NCBI GenBank assembly: GCA_934394665.1
Contig: CAKRRS010000046.1
Span: 1-20,401, forward strand
Origin: an uncultured Acetatifactor sp.
GTDB lineage: Bacteria > Bacillota > Clostridia > Lachnospirales > Lachnospiraceae
Reading direction: 5' to 3'
Length of the DNA: 20,401 nt
Position numbers and translations under genes: made by a program. Shown piece by piece: positions 1-7,805 of this stretch (position 1 is the first letter of the stretch; every line of letters starts with the position of its first letter). The notes below the pieces were generated by a model that was not told the origin of the DNA, did not search any database, and saw only the letters and a program-made list of their open reading frames with translations.

Positions 1-1
1 A

Positions 2-92
2 GCTGACCGTAAACAGACGCCGGCACTTAGCGGGCGTACTTTGGCCGCTTACGTGCCGCTGCGCTCTGTTTCCGAGCGGAAGCGATGTCAGC
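2..92 (-). other. Branched foldback structure (candidate structured RNA or repeat-element body)
   Basis: Seen directly: GCTGAC at 2-7 pairs with GTCAGC at 87-92. Inside it AAACAGA (11-17) pairs with TCTGTTT (65-71), CGC (18-20) with GCG (61-63), CGGCAC (21-26) with GTGCCG (53-58), and AGCGG (29-33) with CCGCT (45-49), giving about 21 bp interrupted by small bulges. A short TTCC/GGAA hairpin (70-81) sits between this arm and the closing helix, so the whole looks like a three-way junction. It lies downstream of the symporter stop on the minus strand and continues the repeat at 82-149. No U-run follows, so it is not a standard intrinsic terminator. Whether it is transcribed is unknown. Confidence 0.5.
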
Positions 93-149
93 GTTTCTTA
101 TATGCAACCTGGGCTACGTGGCATGAAACAGTTCACTAACTTGCCATTT
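82..149 (-). repeat. Dispersed intergenic repeat, copy A
   Basis: Read on the minus strand this starts with the 18-mer AAATGGCAAGTTAGTGAA (132-149). A variable stretch of about 28 nt containing CGTAGCC follows, then a 22-nt block (82-103) that includes GAAACGCTGACATCGC. Both blocks recur identically and in the same order at 20322-20395 on the plus strand. The copy begins 14 nt after the symporter stop codon, in the same orientation as that gene. Two perfect blocks with a diverged middle point to a real repeat family with conserved functional ends rather than chance. Confidence 0.8.
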
Positions 150-163
150 CATGAATATCCAAA

Positions 164-1552
164 TCAGTTCTCTTTTGCAAAATATTCCTTCGTCAGCTTC
201 ACAACCACACCGGACAGCAGGAATACTGCAATCAGGTTCGGAATGACCATCAATCCGTTGAAGGTCTCTGCGATGCTCCACATCAGACCCAGATTCATGG
301 TAGCACCCACGATTGCGGTGAGGGAATACAGTACCATGAATGGCTTGTTGGAGCGGGGACCGAATAAGAATTCAATACATCTGGTGCCGTACAGTCCCCA
401 GCCGATGATGGTGGAGAAAGCGAAACAGCACATGGCCACAGCGGTGAAGATGGATACCCAGTTGCCGTAGACAGTGGTGAATCCGCTGATGGTCAGTTCG
501 GCACCGGCAGCTTCGCCGTAGTTTACGGGAACGCCGCTGCACAGGATGACAAGTGCGGTCATGGTACAGATGATAATAGTGTCTACAAATACTTCAAAAA
601 TACCGAAGAATCCCTGCTTTACAGGTTTCTTCGTATCTGCACAGGCGTGTGCGATGGATCCGGTACCTAAGCCCGCTTCATTGGAGAAGATACCACGGGA
701 TACACCTTTTTTCATACTCATAAAGAAGCTTCCAACGACACCGCCGGTGACAGAGGCGGGATTAAATGCACCTTCTATAATAGAAGCAAATACTGTGGGA
801 ACGGACTTAATATGGAAAATGATAACGCCCAGTGCCAGTACGATATACATGATCGCCATGAAGGGAACCAGCTTGGAAGTAACATTGCCGATCCGCTTGA
901 TACCACCGATCAGGATCAGGGCGATGATGATGGCAAGCGCTACACCGATAATCAGGTTCACCAGATTTACGGCATCCGCAGGTAATGCATTAAAATTATG
1001 CAACGCAGAATCGATTGCGGTGGTAATCGTATTTACCTGTGTTGCATTACCGGTGCCGAAGACTGCCAGCACACCGAATACGGCAAACAGATATGCTAAA
1101 AAGTGCCATTTTTTATCCAGACCGTTTTTGATATAGTACATCGGTCCGCCGACCAGATCTCCCTGAGCGTTCTTCTCACGGAAATGGACTGCCAATGTTA
1201 CTTCGGAGAATTTGGTGCACATACCGAGCAATGCGGAAATCCACATCCAGAACACGGCACCGGGACCGCCGATGGCGATAGCGCCTGCGACACCCGCAAC
1301 ATTACCGGTTCCTACGGTTGCCGCGAGGGCAGTACACACGGCCTGAAAAGGAGTCAGAGTTCCGTCGGAGGCTTCTTTTTTCTTCATCATACGTCCCAGA
1401 GTCACTTTCATGGCATAAGGGAACCTGCGGATCTGGAGGAATCTTGTGCGGATGCTTAAGTACAGACCGACACCGATGATACAGATCATGGCTGGAACAC
1501 CCCAGATAAAGTTGTTGACAACACTGTTGACTGATTCAATCGTGGATAACAT
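164..1552 (-). CDS. AGCS-family alanine/glycine:cation symporter
   Basis: A 462-residue multi-pass inner-membrane carrier of the alanine or glycine:cation symporter family (AlsT/DagA type), which imports small neutral amino acids with Na+ or H+. The family signature is plain: TPFQAVCTALAATVGTGN at residues 67-84, and the later GVSRGIFSNEAGLGTGS segment that also lines the transport path. Length and hydrophobic pattern (about 10-11 membrane segments starting near residue 14) are normal, so the gene appears intact. The ATG at 1552 has GGAG nine bases upstream. The gene lies 184 bp downstream of the sirtuin gene on the same strand, with no clear terminator between them, so it may have its own promoter or be read through. 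Substrate (alanine, glycine, glutamine) cannot be settled from sequence. A structured repeat follows the stop codon. Confidence 0.93.
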   Translation of the reverse strand: MLSTIESVNSVVNNFIWGVPAMICIIGVGLYLSIRTRFLQIRRFPYAMKVTLGRMMKKKEASDGTLTPFQAVCTALAATVGTGNVAGVAGAIAIGGPGAVFWMWISALLGMCTKFSEVTLAVHFREKNAQGDLVGGPMYYIKNGLDKKWHFLAYLFAVFGVLAVFGTGNATQVNTITTAIDSALHNFNALPADAVNLVNLIIGVALAIIIALILIGGIKRIGNVTSKLVPFMAIMYIVLALGVIIFHIKSVPTVFASIIEGAFNPASVTGGVVGSFFMSMKKGVSRGIFSNEAGLGTGSIAHACADTKKPVKQGFFGIFEVFVDTIIICTMTALVILCSGVPVNYGEAAGAELTISGFTTVYGNWVSIFTAVAMCCFAFSTIIGWGLYGTRCIEFLFGPRSNKPFMVLYSLTAIVGATMNLGLMWSIAETFNGLMVIPNLIAVFLLSGVVVKLTKEYFAKEN

Positions 1553-1736
1553 GGGTGGAATCTCCTATCATTTGTGGATTAACGACTATTTAAGATATGA
1601 AATAGTTGTACTTTTTATAGATTATCACATTTGCGGTCATGATGCCATAGCTTTTCGAATGAAGCCTTTGATATGCCTTATTGATATGTTGCCTGCCCAC
1701 AGAACAGAGGCATCTATTCCGGGGGCAGGATATCTC

Positions 1737-2474
1737 CTACGAATTCCGGATCGAGTGAAACACTTCTCCAATCGGTCCCTGGACGAGCAAATCCGCATTC
1801 TTATCTCTGGGTGTCGCACTTTTGTTGATGACGACCAGCTGATCTCCCTGAAAATAATCAATTAACCCGGCTGCCGGATAGACAGCCAGAGAAGTGCCGC
1901 CGATGATCAGTACATCTGCTTCGTGGATGTATCTGACGGCGGCATTTAACGTTTTCTCATCCAGACCTTCTTCATATAATACGACATCCGGCTTGATCGT
2001 TCCGCCACATTTTTCACATTTGGGAATACCGGTACTGTTCAAAATGGCATCCAATCCATAAAACTGATGGCACTTCTCACAATAATTGCGCAGTACAGAG
2101 CCATGCAGTTCCAGCACATTTTTACTTCCGGCTGCCTGGTGCAATCCGTCGATATTCTGGGTGATTACAGCGCGGACTTTCCCTGCAGCTTCCAACTCTG
2201 CCAGCTTCCTGTGGGCAGCATTCGGCTGCGCCTTCGGGAACAGCATTTTGTTCCGGTAGAAACGGAAGAATTCTTCCGGATGGGACCGGTAAAAGGTGTG
2301 ACTTAAAATCGTCTCCGGTGGGTAGTCGTATTGCTGGTGATATAGACCGTCCACACTTCGAAAGTCCGGAATACCGCTTTCCGTGGAGACACCGGCGCCG
2401 CCGAAAAATACGATGTTATCGTAGGTATCGATAATCTGTTGCAATTTCTGAATCTGTTCGTTCAAAGTTTCCAT
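1737..2474 (-). CDS. cobB: NAD-dependent protein deacylase, Sir2 family
   Basis: A 245-residue sirtuin that removes acyl groups from lysines using NAD+, giving nicotinamide and O-acyl-ADP-ribose; cytoplasmic. Visible motifs: GGAGVSTESGIPDFR (25-39) for NAD binding, QNIDGLH (106-112), the catalytic histidine in ELHG (His124), and a complete zinc ribbon with Cys132, Cys135, Cys153 and Cys156. GGTSLAVYPA (192-201) and INKS (216-219) complete the Rossmann fold. Length fits single-domain bacterial sirtuins; the insert after the first motif resembles the Thermotoga Sir2 / Bacillus SrtN type rather than the SIRT5 desuccinylase type, but that class call is tentative. The ATG at 2474 has CAGGAGG eight bases upstream. 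It starts 33 bp after the stop of the upstream membrane-protein gene, so the two are very probably co-transcribed. Confidence 0.95.
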   Translation of the reverse strand: METLNEQIQKLQQIIDTYDNIVFFGGAGVSTESGIPDFRSVDGLYHQQYDYPPETILSHTFYRSHPEEFFRFYRNKMLFPKAQPNAAHRKLAELEAAGKVRAVITQNIDGLHQAAGSKNVLELHGSVLRNYCEKCHQFYGLDAILNSTGIPKCEKCGGTIKPDVVLYEEGLDEKTLNAAVRYIHEADVLIIGGTSLAVYPAAGLIDYFQGDQLVVINKSATPRDKNADLLVQGPIGEVFHSIRNS

Positions 2475-2507
2475 GTGTAAGACCTCCTGTTGCTGTACTG
2501 CGTTGCA

Positions 2508-4265
2508 TCATTTATGATTTCTCTGCAAATGGTCGGATAAAATTCTGCCAAGATTTTCTACGGTAGTATAGATCACCAGATATTTAAACATCTGCAGCAA
2601 AATATAGACACCGCAGGAATAAAAACTGTTGATGAATTTCTGCATATCTTCCGTGAACCAGGCAGTGAATATACTGCATCCAAAGCGCAGCAACAGGGCA
2701 CTGAGCAGAATGCCGCAGGAAAGGATCCACAATTCCAGATCCGCGGTATCCTGATGAAACAATCCGTAGATAATCAGACAGGTCAGCACGCATAAAGCTA
2801 TCAGTGCGAACAGGAAAACGGGTTGTCCCAGGAACTGAAAGATAGCATTATTTATATTAAGAAGGGATACCACGCTCTGGCTATAGGCTTCGTTGGTATC
2901 ATACAAGGTTTCCTCTGTGACAGAATCGTATTCATTTGTCAGACGCCCGGAAAGCGTAGGATAGACGCCCAGACAGGAGGTGAATGCTTCCATTCTGCGG
3001 ATATCCTCCAGGCGTCCTGTGCTTTTGGCGGAGCTGCTGAGCGCGCATTCCGTGTAACCGGCAATCCCCCAGACATTTTCCAGGGTGTCGGACAGGATGC
3101 CCGGAAGCTCCGACGGCAGAACACCCCTGGATTGTGAGGAGAAGTAGATCGCGCCGTTATTTTTCAGGGCAAGCTCACCATTGGCAATGGCTGCCTGTAA
3201 CTCATCATAAACAGTGCGGTAGAAATTCTGCGCGCTGACAGCATCCGCAGCATATCCGGAATCCTGTACGGCACCGCGCAGTACCCAGCTGAAGTGATCT
3301 CCGGGGATCTCGCCGTCCATAGAAGACCAGTCCTCCACATAATTGTCCAAAAGCGGCTGCAGCTTGCGCAGCGTGGGGCTGGCGGCTTCGGCCTGTGCGA
3401 TCGTGCCCCGTGAGATCCAGATATCGGAACTGACTTCCGTGGGACTCTCCAGGCGGTAAAAGAGTGACATCAGATCGGCAAAGCTTCCTCCGGTGCGGTC
3501 ATTGGTCAGAAAGACACCATAGTGATACTGATTGATGGCGGCAATTCCACAATTCCCCAGAAAAAGGAGAAGGATGGGGAGCAGCATGGTGAGACAATGC
3601 AGCAGCATTTGTTTTCCATTTAACATTTTATGCATCGTCAGCATGACAAATCCGACATTCCAGACAGTCATGACAGCGATAAAAGGAAGTATCCAGATGG
3701 AATCTTCCCGGATTTGCCAGAAAAAAGCTAAGGCCACGCCTGTTGCAAGTGCCCAGGGCAACTGTTTTTTCAGAGGTTTATCTTTTCGCAGTGTCAGTCC
3801 GATCATACCGGAAAATACAAGCAATATCATACCGGGGACGATTGCCATACGATAGATACGCTGTGTAACGAACAAAGTCAGACTGATGGGAGAATACAAC
3901 AGGAGCAGATACAGGACAGCTCTAAGGCAGGAATTTTTCATCCGGACAGAGAGCGCCTGTACGAACAGCCATGCTCCCATGACCTGCAAAAGTGCCAATA
4001 AGACGGAGTAAGGCAGAAACAGCTTGCGCGCAAGCACCAGAAAAACAGGATAACTGATCCCCTTGGCCAGTGTATAGGAATCATACGCCCCCAGCCAGAT
4101 GCCGCTTAACAGATCCCCGGCGTTTTCAAACAGCATCCGGTCGTCGTAACGTTGGTCGGACAGGAACAAATAAGGGATCCGCATACCGGCGAGAATCCGG
4201 AAGGCGGTGAAGAGTAATATAATAATAGGTAGATATTTTTCAAACTTTTTCATTCGATTGTGCAT
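2508..4265 (-). CDS. Large multi-pass membrane protein, GT-C-like, function unknown
   Basis: 585 residues, not recognised as a named family. Hydrophobic segments are visible at about 11-28, 72-105, 112-130, 138-158, 170-188, 192-212 and 222-246. A long hydrophilic, presumably extracytoplasmic region runs about 250-465, followed by three or four more membrane segments (about 468-490, 498-516, 535-560). An early acidic pair in the loop after the first segment (RYDDRM, 39-44) and the overall layout recall GT-C glycosyltransferases that use lipid-linked sugars, or their inactive relatives. This is only an architectural resemblance. The first ATG (4265) is preceded by AAGGA six bases away, so the second Met (residue 5) is less likely. 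The downstream partner is the Sir2 gene, 33 bp away. No frame disruption was seen. Confidence 0.75.
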   Translation of the reverse strand: MHNRMKKFEKYLPIIILLFTAFRILAGMRIPYLFLSDQRYDDRMLFENAGDLLSGIWLGAYDSYTLAKGISYPVFLVLARKLFLPYSVLLALLQVMGAWLFVQALSVRMKNSCLRAVLYLLLLYSPISLTLFVTQRIYRMAIVPGMILLVFSGMIGLTLRKDKPLKKQLPWALATGVALAFFWQIREDSIWILPFIAVMTVWNVGFVMLTMHKMLNGKQMLLHCLTMLLPILLLFLGNCGIAAINQYHYGVFLTNDRTGGSFADLMSLFYRLESPTEVSSDIWISRGTIAQAEAASPTLRKLQPLLDNYVEDWSSMDGEIPGDHFSWVLRGAVQDSGYAADAVSAQNFYRTVYDELQAAIANGELALKNNGAIYFSSQSRGVLPSELPGILSDTLENVWGIAGYTECALSSSAKSTGRLEDIRRMEAFTSCLGVYPTLSGRLTNEYDSVTEETLYDTNEAYSQSVVSLLNINNAIFQFLGQPVFLFALIALCVLTCLIIYGLFHQDTADLELWILSCGILLSALLLRFGCSIFTAWFTEDMQKFINSFYSCGVYILLQMFKYLVIYTTVENLGRILSDHLQRNHK

Positions 4266-4416
4266 AAAGAATCCTTCTTGGCAGCAGTATAACGGATTGC
4301 GCTTGTGCCAGTTATATTACACCACATTTTTGACCTGAGAACAAGCTATGTATCGTTGAAAAAAGAAACTTTAAAAAACTTTCGAAAAAATTAAGAAAAC
4401 CCTAAAACATCAGCTA

Positions 4417-4446
4417 TTGAGCCGGGCATGAAAGATATGCTACAAT
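4417..4446 (+). promoter_or_regulatory. Sigma-A-type promoter for the YdcF-like gene
   Basis: TTGAGC (4417-4422), an 18-bp spacer and TACAAT (4441-4446), leaving a leader of about 20 nt before the AAGGAGG site and the ATG at 4474. The divergent gap back to 4266 is otherwise A-rich with no clear hairpin. Confidence 0.55.
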
Positions 4447-4473
4447 AAACAACAGGGAAAGGAAGGAGGCTGC

Positions 4474-5307
4474 ATGAGAAGAGACCACTTGATTCCGATA
4501 GAAAAAAGTAAAAAAGTGATCCGTCTGGATCCGCGCGGCAGAGGTGTAGGGCAGAAGCACTACGGAGCGTATCTGCTTTATGTGATTGCTGCACTGAGCA
4601 TGCTGTATTGCGTAGGAATCGCTCTGTTCGTTCATTTCGGCAGCTATTTTTTCCTCATCTGGGGCGTGATCGGCGCATTTTGTGCTGCATGGGCCTGGGT
4701 ATTAACGCACAGGACTGTCAGGGAGCGGATTCCCCACTGGATCAGAATTACCTTTCGCAGTTTGGTGGCTGTGGGGTTATTGTTTCTTATGATATTAGAA
4801 GGAATGATTATCACGCGTTTTGCAGCAACGGCGGATGACGGTGCAGATTATGTGATCGTGCTGGGAGCACAGTGGAAGACGACCGGTCCGAGCTATGTGC
4901 TGCAAAAGCGTCTGGATAAGGCGATAGAGTACCTGAATCGTAATCCGGAGACGAAGGTTATCGTATCCGGAGGACAAGGGGCAAATGAACCGGTCAGTGA
5001 AGCGGAAGGCATGAGAGGATATCTGATAGATGCCGGAATTACCGCCGAAAGGATTCTGACAGAAGATACCTCTGTGAATACAACGCAGAATCTGATCTTT
5101 AGTGGAAAACTACTGAATAAATCCGAGGACAGCGTGGTGATCGTGACGAATAATTTTCACATGTTCCGGGCACTGGCCATAGCGAAAAAACAGGGGTACC
5201 TGCATGCGGAAGGACTATCGGCCGGAACCTATCCGCTCACGGTTCCGAATAACCTGCTTCGGGAAGCGTTTGGCGTGGTGAAGGATTTTATGGCGAATCA
5301 TTTATGA
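4474..5307 (+). CDS. YdcF/ElyC-family (DUF218) membrane protein
   Basis: 277 residues. A basic N-terminus is followed by three membrane segments (about 31-52, 55-78, 95-115) and then a DUF218 domain (about 124-270). The domain shows VIVLGAQ (127-133), SGGQG (165-169), the SEAEGM turn, EDTSVNTTQN (197-206) and TNNFHMFRA (225-233), all typical of the SanA/ElyC/YdcF group. Members of this group are linked to envelope integrity and undecaprenyl-phosphate metabolism in proteobacteria, but the reaction is not established and I do not assign one. The start has a strong AAGGAGG six bases upstream. The gene is followed after 37 bp by the DUF951 gene and probably forms a short operon with it. Confidence 0.85.
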   Translation: MRRDHLIPIEKSKKVIRLDPRGRGVGQKHYGAYLLYVIAALSMLYCVGIALFVHFGSYFFLIWGVIGAFCAAWAWVLTHRTVRERIPHWIRITFRSLVAVGLLFLMILEGMIITRFAATADDGADYVIVLGAQWKTTGPSYVLQKRLDKAIEYLNRNPETKVIVSGGQGANEPVSEAEGMRGYLIDAGITAERILTEDTSVNTTQNLIFSGKLLNKSEDSVVIVTNNFHMFRALAIAKKQGYLHAEGLSAGTYPLTVPNNLLREAFGVVKDFMANHL

Positions 5308-5344
5308 TTCCGTCCTGACAGAGGGAAAGAAGAGGAATGGTATT

Positions 5345-5527
5345 ATGGATATTAATGTAGGCGACGTCGTAAAACTGAAAAAACAGCATCCCTGCGGCAG
5401 CAAAGAATGGGAAGTACTTCGTGTGGGAGCGGATTTTCGACTGAAATGTCAAGGATGCGGTCATCAGATCATGATCGCCCGGAAATTATTAGAAAAAAAT
5501 GTGAAAGAAATCGTAGAAAAAGCTTGA
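5345..5527 (+). CDS. DUF951 family small protein
   Basis: A 60-residue cytoplasmic protein matching the DUF951 pattern: an N-terminal VGDVVKLKKQHPCGS (5-19) with a short beta core, then a CQGCGH pair (Cys35 and Cys38) before IMIARKLLEK. Three cysteines (18, 35, 38) suggest a small metal-binding or nucleic-acid-binding fold, but the function is not known. In many clostridia this gene sits just upstream of rpsF, as here. Its stop codon (5525-5527) overlaps the -35 hexamer of the next promoter. A GAGGAATGG stretch precedes the ATG, a modest ribosome binding site. Confidence 0.85.
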   Translation: MDINVGDVVKLKKQHPCGSKEWEVLRVGADFRLKCQGCGHQIMIARKLLEKNVKEIVEKA

Positions 5528-5552
5528 AAATATCACGGGGATATGGTATTAT
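5524..5552 (+). promoter_or_regulatory. Promoter of the rpsF-ssb-rpsR operon
   Basis: TTGAAA (5524-5529), a 17-bp spacer and TATTAT (5547-5552), with TGG immediately before the -10 making an extended -10 element. Predicted transcription start near 5559, giving a leader of about 67 nt before rpsF. The -35 overlaps the stop codon of the DUF951 gene. Confidence 0.7.
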
Positions 5553-5580
5553 GTGACTTCGTGAGACACTTTATTCCTTG

Positions 5581-5599
5581 CTCATAGATCAGCTATGGG
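5581..5599 (+). promoter_or_regulatory. rpsF leader hairpin (possible S6:S18 autoregulatory site)
   Basis: CTCATAG (5581-5587) pairs with CTATGGG (5593-5599) around a 5-nt loop, ending 26 nt before the rpsF start. In many bacteria the S6:S18 complex represses its own operon by binding an rpsF leader stem-loop. Position and gene order fit, but I could not confirm the characteristic bulged CCG element here. Confidence 0.3.
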
Positions 5600-5625
5600 C
5601 CAGAGACCAAAAGGAGGTAACTAAC

Positions 5626-5916
5626 ATGAACAAGTACGAATTAGCCGTTGTTGTTAGCGCTAAGATCGAGGATGATGAGAGAGCAGCCGTTATTGACAAG
5701 TGCAAAGCGCTGGTTGAGAGATTCGGCGGTAACATCACAGAAGTGGACGAGTGGGGCAAGAAGAAGCTTGCTTACGAAGTTCAGAAGATGAAAGAAGCTT
5801 TCTACTACTTCATCAGATTCGAAGCTGAGAGCACTGTTCCTGCAGAGATCGAGAGCCGTGTTCGTATCATGGACAACGTGATCAGATACTTATGCGTTAG
5901 ACAGGACGAGGCATAA
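5626..5916 (+). CDS. rpsF: 30S ribosomal protein S6
   Basis: A 96-residue S6, a component of the 30S platform that binds 16S rRNA as a pair with S18. Seen: MNKYELAVVVSAK at the start, GGNITEVDEWGKKKLAYEVQKMKEAFYYF in the middle (residues about 40-68, given here only by its family-typical features: the WGKKKLAY core), and the VRIMDNVIRYL helix-strand near the end. I chose the ATG at 5626 because it has AAGGAGG at 5611-5617. An in-frame ATG 16 codons upstream lacks a ribosome binding site and would add unrelated residues. First gene of the S6-SSB-S18 operon, a conserved bacterial order, driven by the promoter at 5524-5552. Confidence 0.96.
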   Translation: MNKYELAVVVSAKIEDDERAAVIDKCKALVERFGGNITEVDEWGKKKLAYEVQKMKEAFYYFIRFEAESTVPAEIESRVRIMDNVIRYLCVRQDEA

Positions 5917-5937
5917 ACAGAAAGCGAGAAGCAAAAT

Positions 5938-6399
5938 ATGAATAAAGTAATTCTTATGGGACGTTTCACAAGGGATCCTGAGGTGAGATATTCTCAGGGA
6001 GCAAGTCAGACCGCAGTTGCACGTTTTTCCGTTGCGGTAGACAGAAGATTTAAGCGTGAAGGCGAGCCGGATGCAGATTTCTTTAACTGTACTGCATTTG
6101 GTAAGCAGGCTGAATTCATTGAGAGATATATGCACAAGGGAACCAAAGTTGTTCTCAGTGGCAGAATCCAGAATGACAATTACACCAATAAGGATGGTCA
6201 GATGGTGTACAGCGTCCGTATTATGGTAGACGAAGTAGAATTTGCAGAGAGCAAGAATGCTTCCTCCGGTAATAATGACGGCGGATACCAGAATGGCGGC
6301 TTTGGCGGTGGCAATAATAATGCCCCTGCTCCTTCCGGAGCCGGTGATGGCTTTATGAACATCCCTGACGGCATCGATGAAGAATTACCCTTTAACTAA
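5938..6399 (+). CDS. ssb: Single-stranded DNA-binding protein
   Basis: 153 residues. Binds and protects single-stranded DNA at forks and repair sites, working as a tetramer. The N-terminal OB fold (about 1-105) begins MNKVILMGRFTRDPEVRY and contains DADFFNCTAFGKQAEFI and KVVLSGRIQNDNY. A Gly/Asn-rich flexible linker (about 115-140) leads to the acidic tip DGIDEELPFN, the conserved docking peptide for repair and replication partners. It lies 21 bp after rpsF, and its Shine-Dalgarno is weak (a GCGAGAAG stretch), so translation may depend partly on coupling to rpsF. Its position between S6 and S18 marks this as the chromosomal housekeeping copy. Confidence 0.96.
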   Translation: MNKVILMGRFTRDPEVRYSQGASQTAVARFSVAVDRRFKREGEPDADFFNCTAFGKQAEFIERYMHKGTKVVLSGRIQNDNYTNKDGQMVYSVRIMVDEVEFAESKNASSGNNDGGYQNGGFGGGNNNAPAPSGAGDGFMNIPDGIDEELPFN

Positions 6400-6465
6400 G
6401 TTTCAGTGACAAGCGGAGCCGATATCCGCCTCTGCCCTGACAGATTCCGATAGGAGGTAATAACA

Positions 6466-6729
6466 ATGGCTTTTAATAAGACTGAGAAGACCGATTCTCC
6501 GATGAGAAAAAAAGGCGGCATGCGCAGAAGAAAGAAAGTTTGCGTATTCTGCGGTAAAGATAACGTAATCGACTACAAGGATACAGCAAAGCTGAAGAAG
6601 TATGTATCTGAGAGAGGTAAGATCCTTCCTCGTCGTATTACCGGTACTTGCGCAAAGCACCAGAGAGCACTGACCGTTGCAATCAAGAGAGCACGTCACG
6701 TCGCTCTTATGCCCTATGTAGCTGAATAA
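6466..6729 (+). CDS. rpsR: 30S ribosomal protein S18
   Basis: An 87-residue basic protein that partners S6 on the 30S platform. Seen: the Lys/Arg-rich start [13 protein letters not shown], then [19 protein letters not shown] and the [21 protein letters not shown] signature. The cysteines in CVFC, together with C and H in TCAKHQ, suggest the zinc-ribbon (C+) form of S18. The ATG at 6466 follows TAGGAGG by nine bases. Last gene of the operon: a strong terminator begins 30 bp after its stop. Confidence 0.96.
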   Translation: MAFNKTEKTDSPMRKKGGMRRRKKVCVFCGKDNVIDYKDTAKLKKYVSERGKILPRRITGTCAKHQRALTVAIKRARHVALMPYVAE

Positions 6730-6758
6730 GCGGTAGGAAATATAATTTGTGATTCAGA

Positions 6759-6792
6759 AGACCAATTATCCGAAAGGGTAGTTGGTCTTTTT
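6759..6792 (+). terminator. Intrinsic terminator after rpsR
   Basis: A 13-bp stem, AGACCAATTATCC (6759-6771) with GGGTAGTTGGTCT (6776-6788), including two G-U pairs, closed by a GAAA tetraloop and followed by a T-run to 6792. Ends the rpsF-ssb-rpsR transcript. Confidence 0.92.
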
Positions 6793-6810
6793 GCTTTTGA
6801 GTGATATAAT
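6782..6810 (+). promoter_or_regulatory. Promoter of the RNA methyltransferase gene, overlapping the terminator stem
   Basis: TATAAT (6805-6810) preceded by TGA, an extended -10, with TTGGTC (6782-6787) 17 bp upstream. The -35 hexamer lies inside the 3' arm of the rpsR terminator. The start would fall near 6817. Confidence 0.6.
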
Positions 6811-6845
6811 ATAAAAACAAATTTCGGAAGGTAATAAACAAAAGA

Positions 6846-7763
6846 ATGAACACAGAAAATTATAAATTTATACCAATTACAGATCTGAAGATTCCGGAGC
6901 TGCAAATCTATAATGAGCGAAAAGAAGTGCAGCTGCTTCGTTATTATGAACCGGCGCCGGGATTGTTCATTGCGGAAAGCCCGAATGTGATCCTGCGTGC
7001 TCTGGCAGCAGGATACGAACCGCTTTCACTTCTGATGGAGCAGCGTGAAGCAGAGTCAGAAAAAGGCAGAGAGATTCTGAGGCGAATACAAACGGTGTTG
7101 GAAGAAAGAGAAGATCATAACCCGGATCTTCCGGCAGAGTTCCCGGTATATGTATCATCCAATGAAGTCCTATCCCAGATCACCGGCTTTCAATTAGCCA
7201 GAGGTGTTCTTTGCGCCATGCGGCGGAGAACTCTGCCAAAGCCGGAAAATTTATGCCGGAATGCCAGACGTATCGCTATCCTGGAAAATGTAGTAAATCC
7301 TGCCAATGTAGGGGCTATTTTCCGCTCAGCGGCAGCTCTGGGAATCGATGCAATATTGTTGACCAAGGGGTGTAGTGATCCGTTGTACCGGCGTGCGGCA
7401 AGGGTCGGTATGGGAACCGTATTTCAGATTCCCTGGACATTTTTAGAGGAAAGCGACTGGCCGGACCATACCATGGAAAAATTACGGGATATGGGATACT
7501 ATACTGCAGCCATGGCATTAAAAGAGGATAGTCTGCGGCCGGATGCGGAAGTATTACACAGAATCGAAAAACTGGCGATCATCCTGGGGACAGAAGGCGA
7601 AGGACTTGCGGCAGACACGATTGCCGATTGCGATTACACGATATGCATTCCGATGGCACATGGCGTGGATTCCCTGAATGTGGCGGCAGCAAGCGCGGTG
7701 GCTTTCTGGGAACTTTGCAAGCAGGACAAAACAGAGAGTGACTCTGTCATTAGGAAAAGCTGA
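6846..7763 (+). CDS. TrmH/SpoU-family RNA 2'-O-methyltransferase
   Basis: 305 residues. Expected to transfer a methyl group from S-adenosylmethionine to a ribose 2'-OH in rRNA or tRNA. The C-terminal SPOUT domain shows the three family motifs: NPANVGAIFRSAAALG (motif 1, with the catalytic Arg), ILGTEGEGL (motif 2) and IPMAHGVDSLNVAAASA (motif 3), which together form the trefoil-knot cofactor site. The N-terminal 110 residues resemble a SpoU substrate-binding domain. The exact target nucleotide cannot be read from sequence. The GGAAGG ribosome binding site is about 14 bases from the ATG, longer than usual, but no better in-frame start exists. It sits alone between the S18 operon and gdpP, with its own promoter. 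Confidence 0.9.
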   Translation: MNTENYKFIPITDLKIPELQIYNERKEVQLLRYYEPAPGLFIAESPNVILRALAAGYEPLSLLMEQREAESEKGREILRRIQTVLEEREDHNPDLPAEFPVYVSSNEVLSQITGFQLARGVLCAMRRRTLPKPENLCRNARRIAILENVVNPANVGAIFRSAAALGIDAILLTKGCSDPLYRRAARVGMGTVFQIPWTFLEESDWPDHTMEKLRDMGYYTAAMALKEDSLRPDAEVLHRIEKLAIILGTEGEGLAADTIADCDYTICIPMAHGVDSLNVAAASAVAFWELCKQDKTESDSVIRKS

Positions 7764-7805
7764 CAAAAAGCACAAATTTGACAGCAGAATATTGTCTATT
7801 CGTCA

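Noticed and set aside
546..1136. 196-codon open frame antisense to the symporter
   Set aside because: Shadow of a clear membrane transporter gene with no independent start signal.
1695..1740. CCTGCC/GGCAGG inverted repeat after the sirtuin stop as a terminator
   Set aside because: Loop of about 26 nt and no U-run on the transcribed strand.
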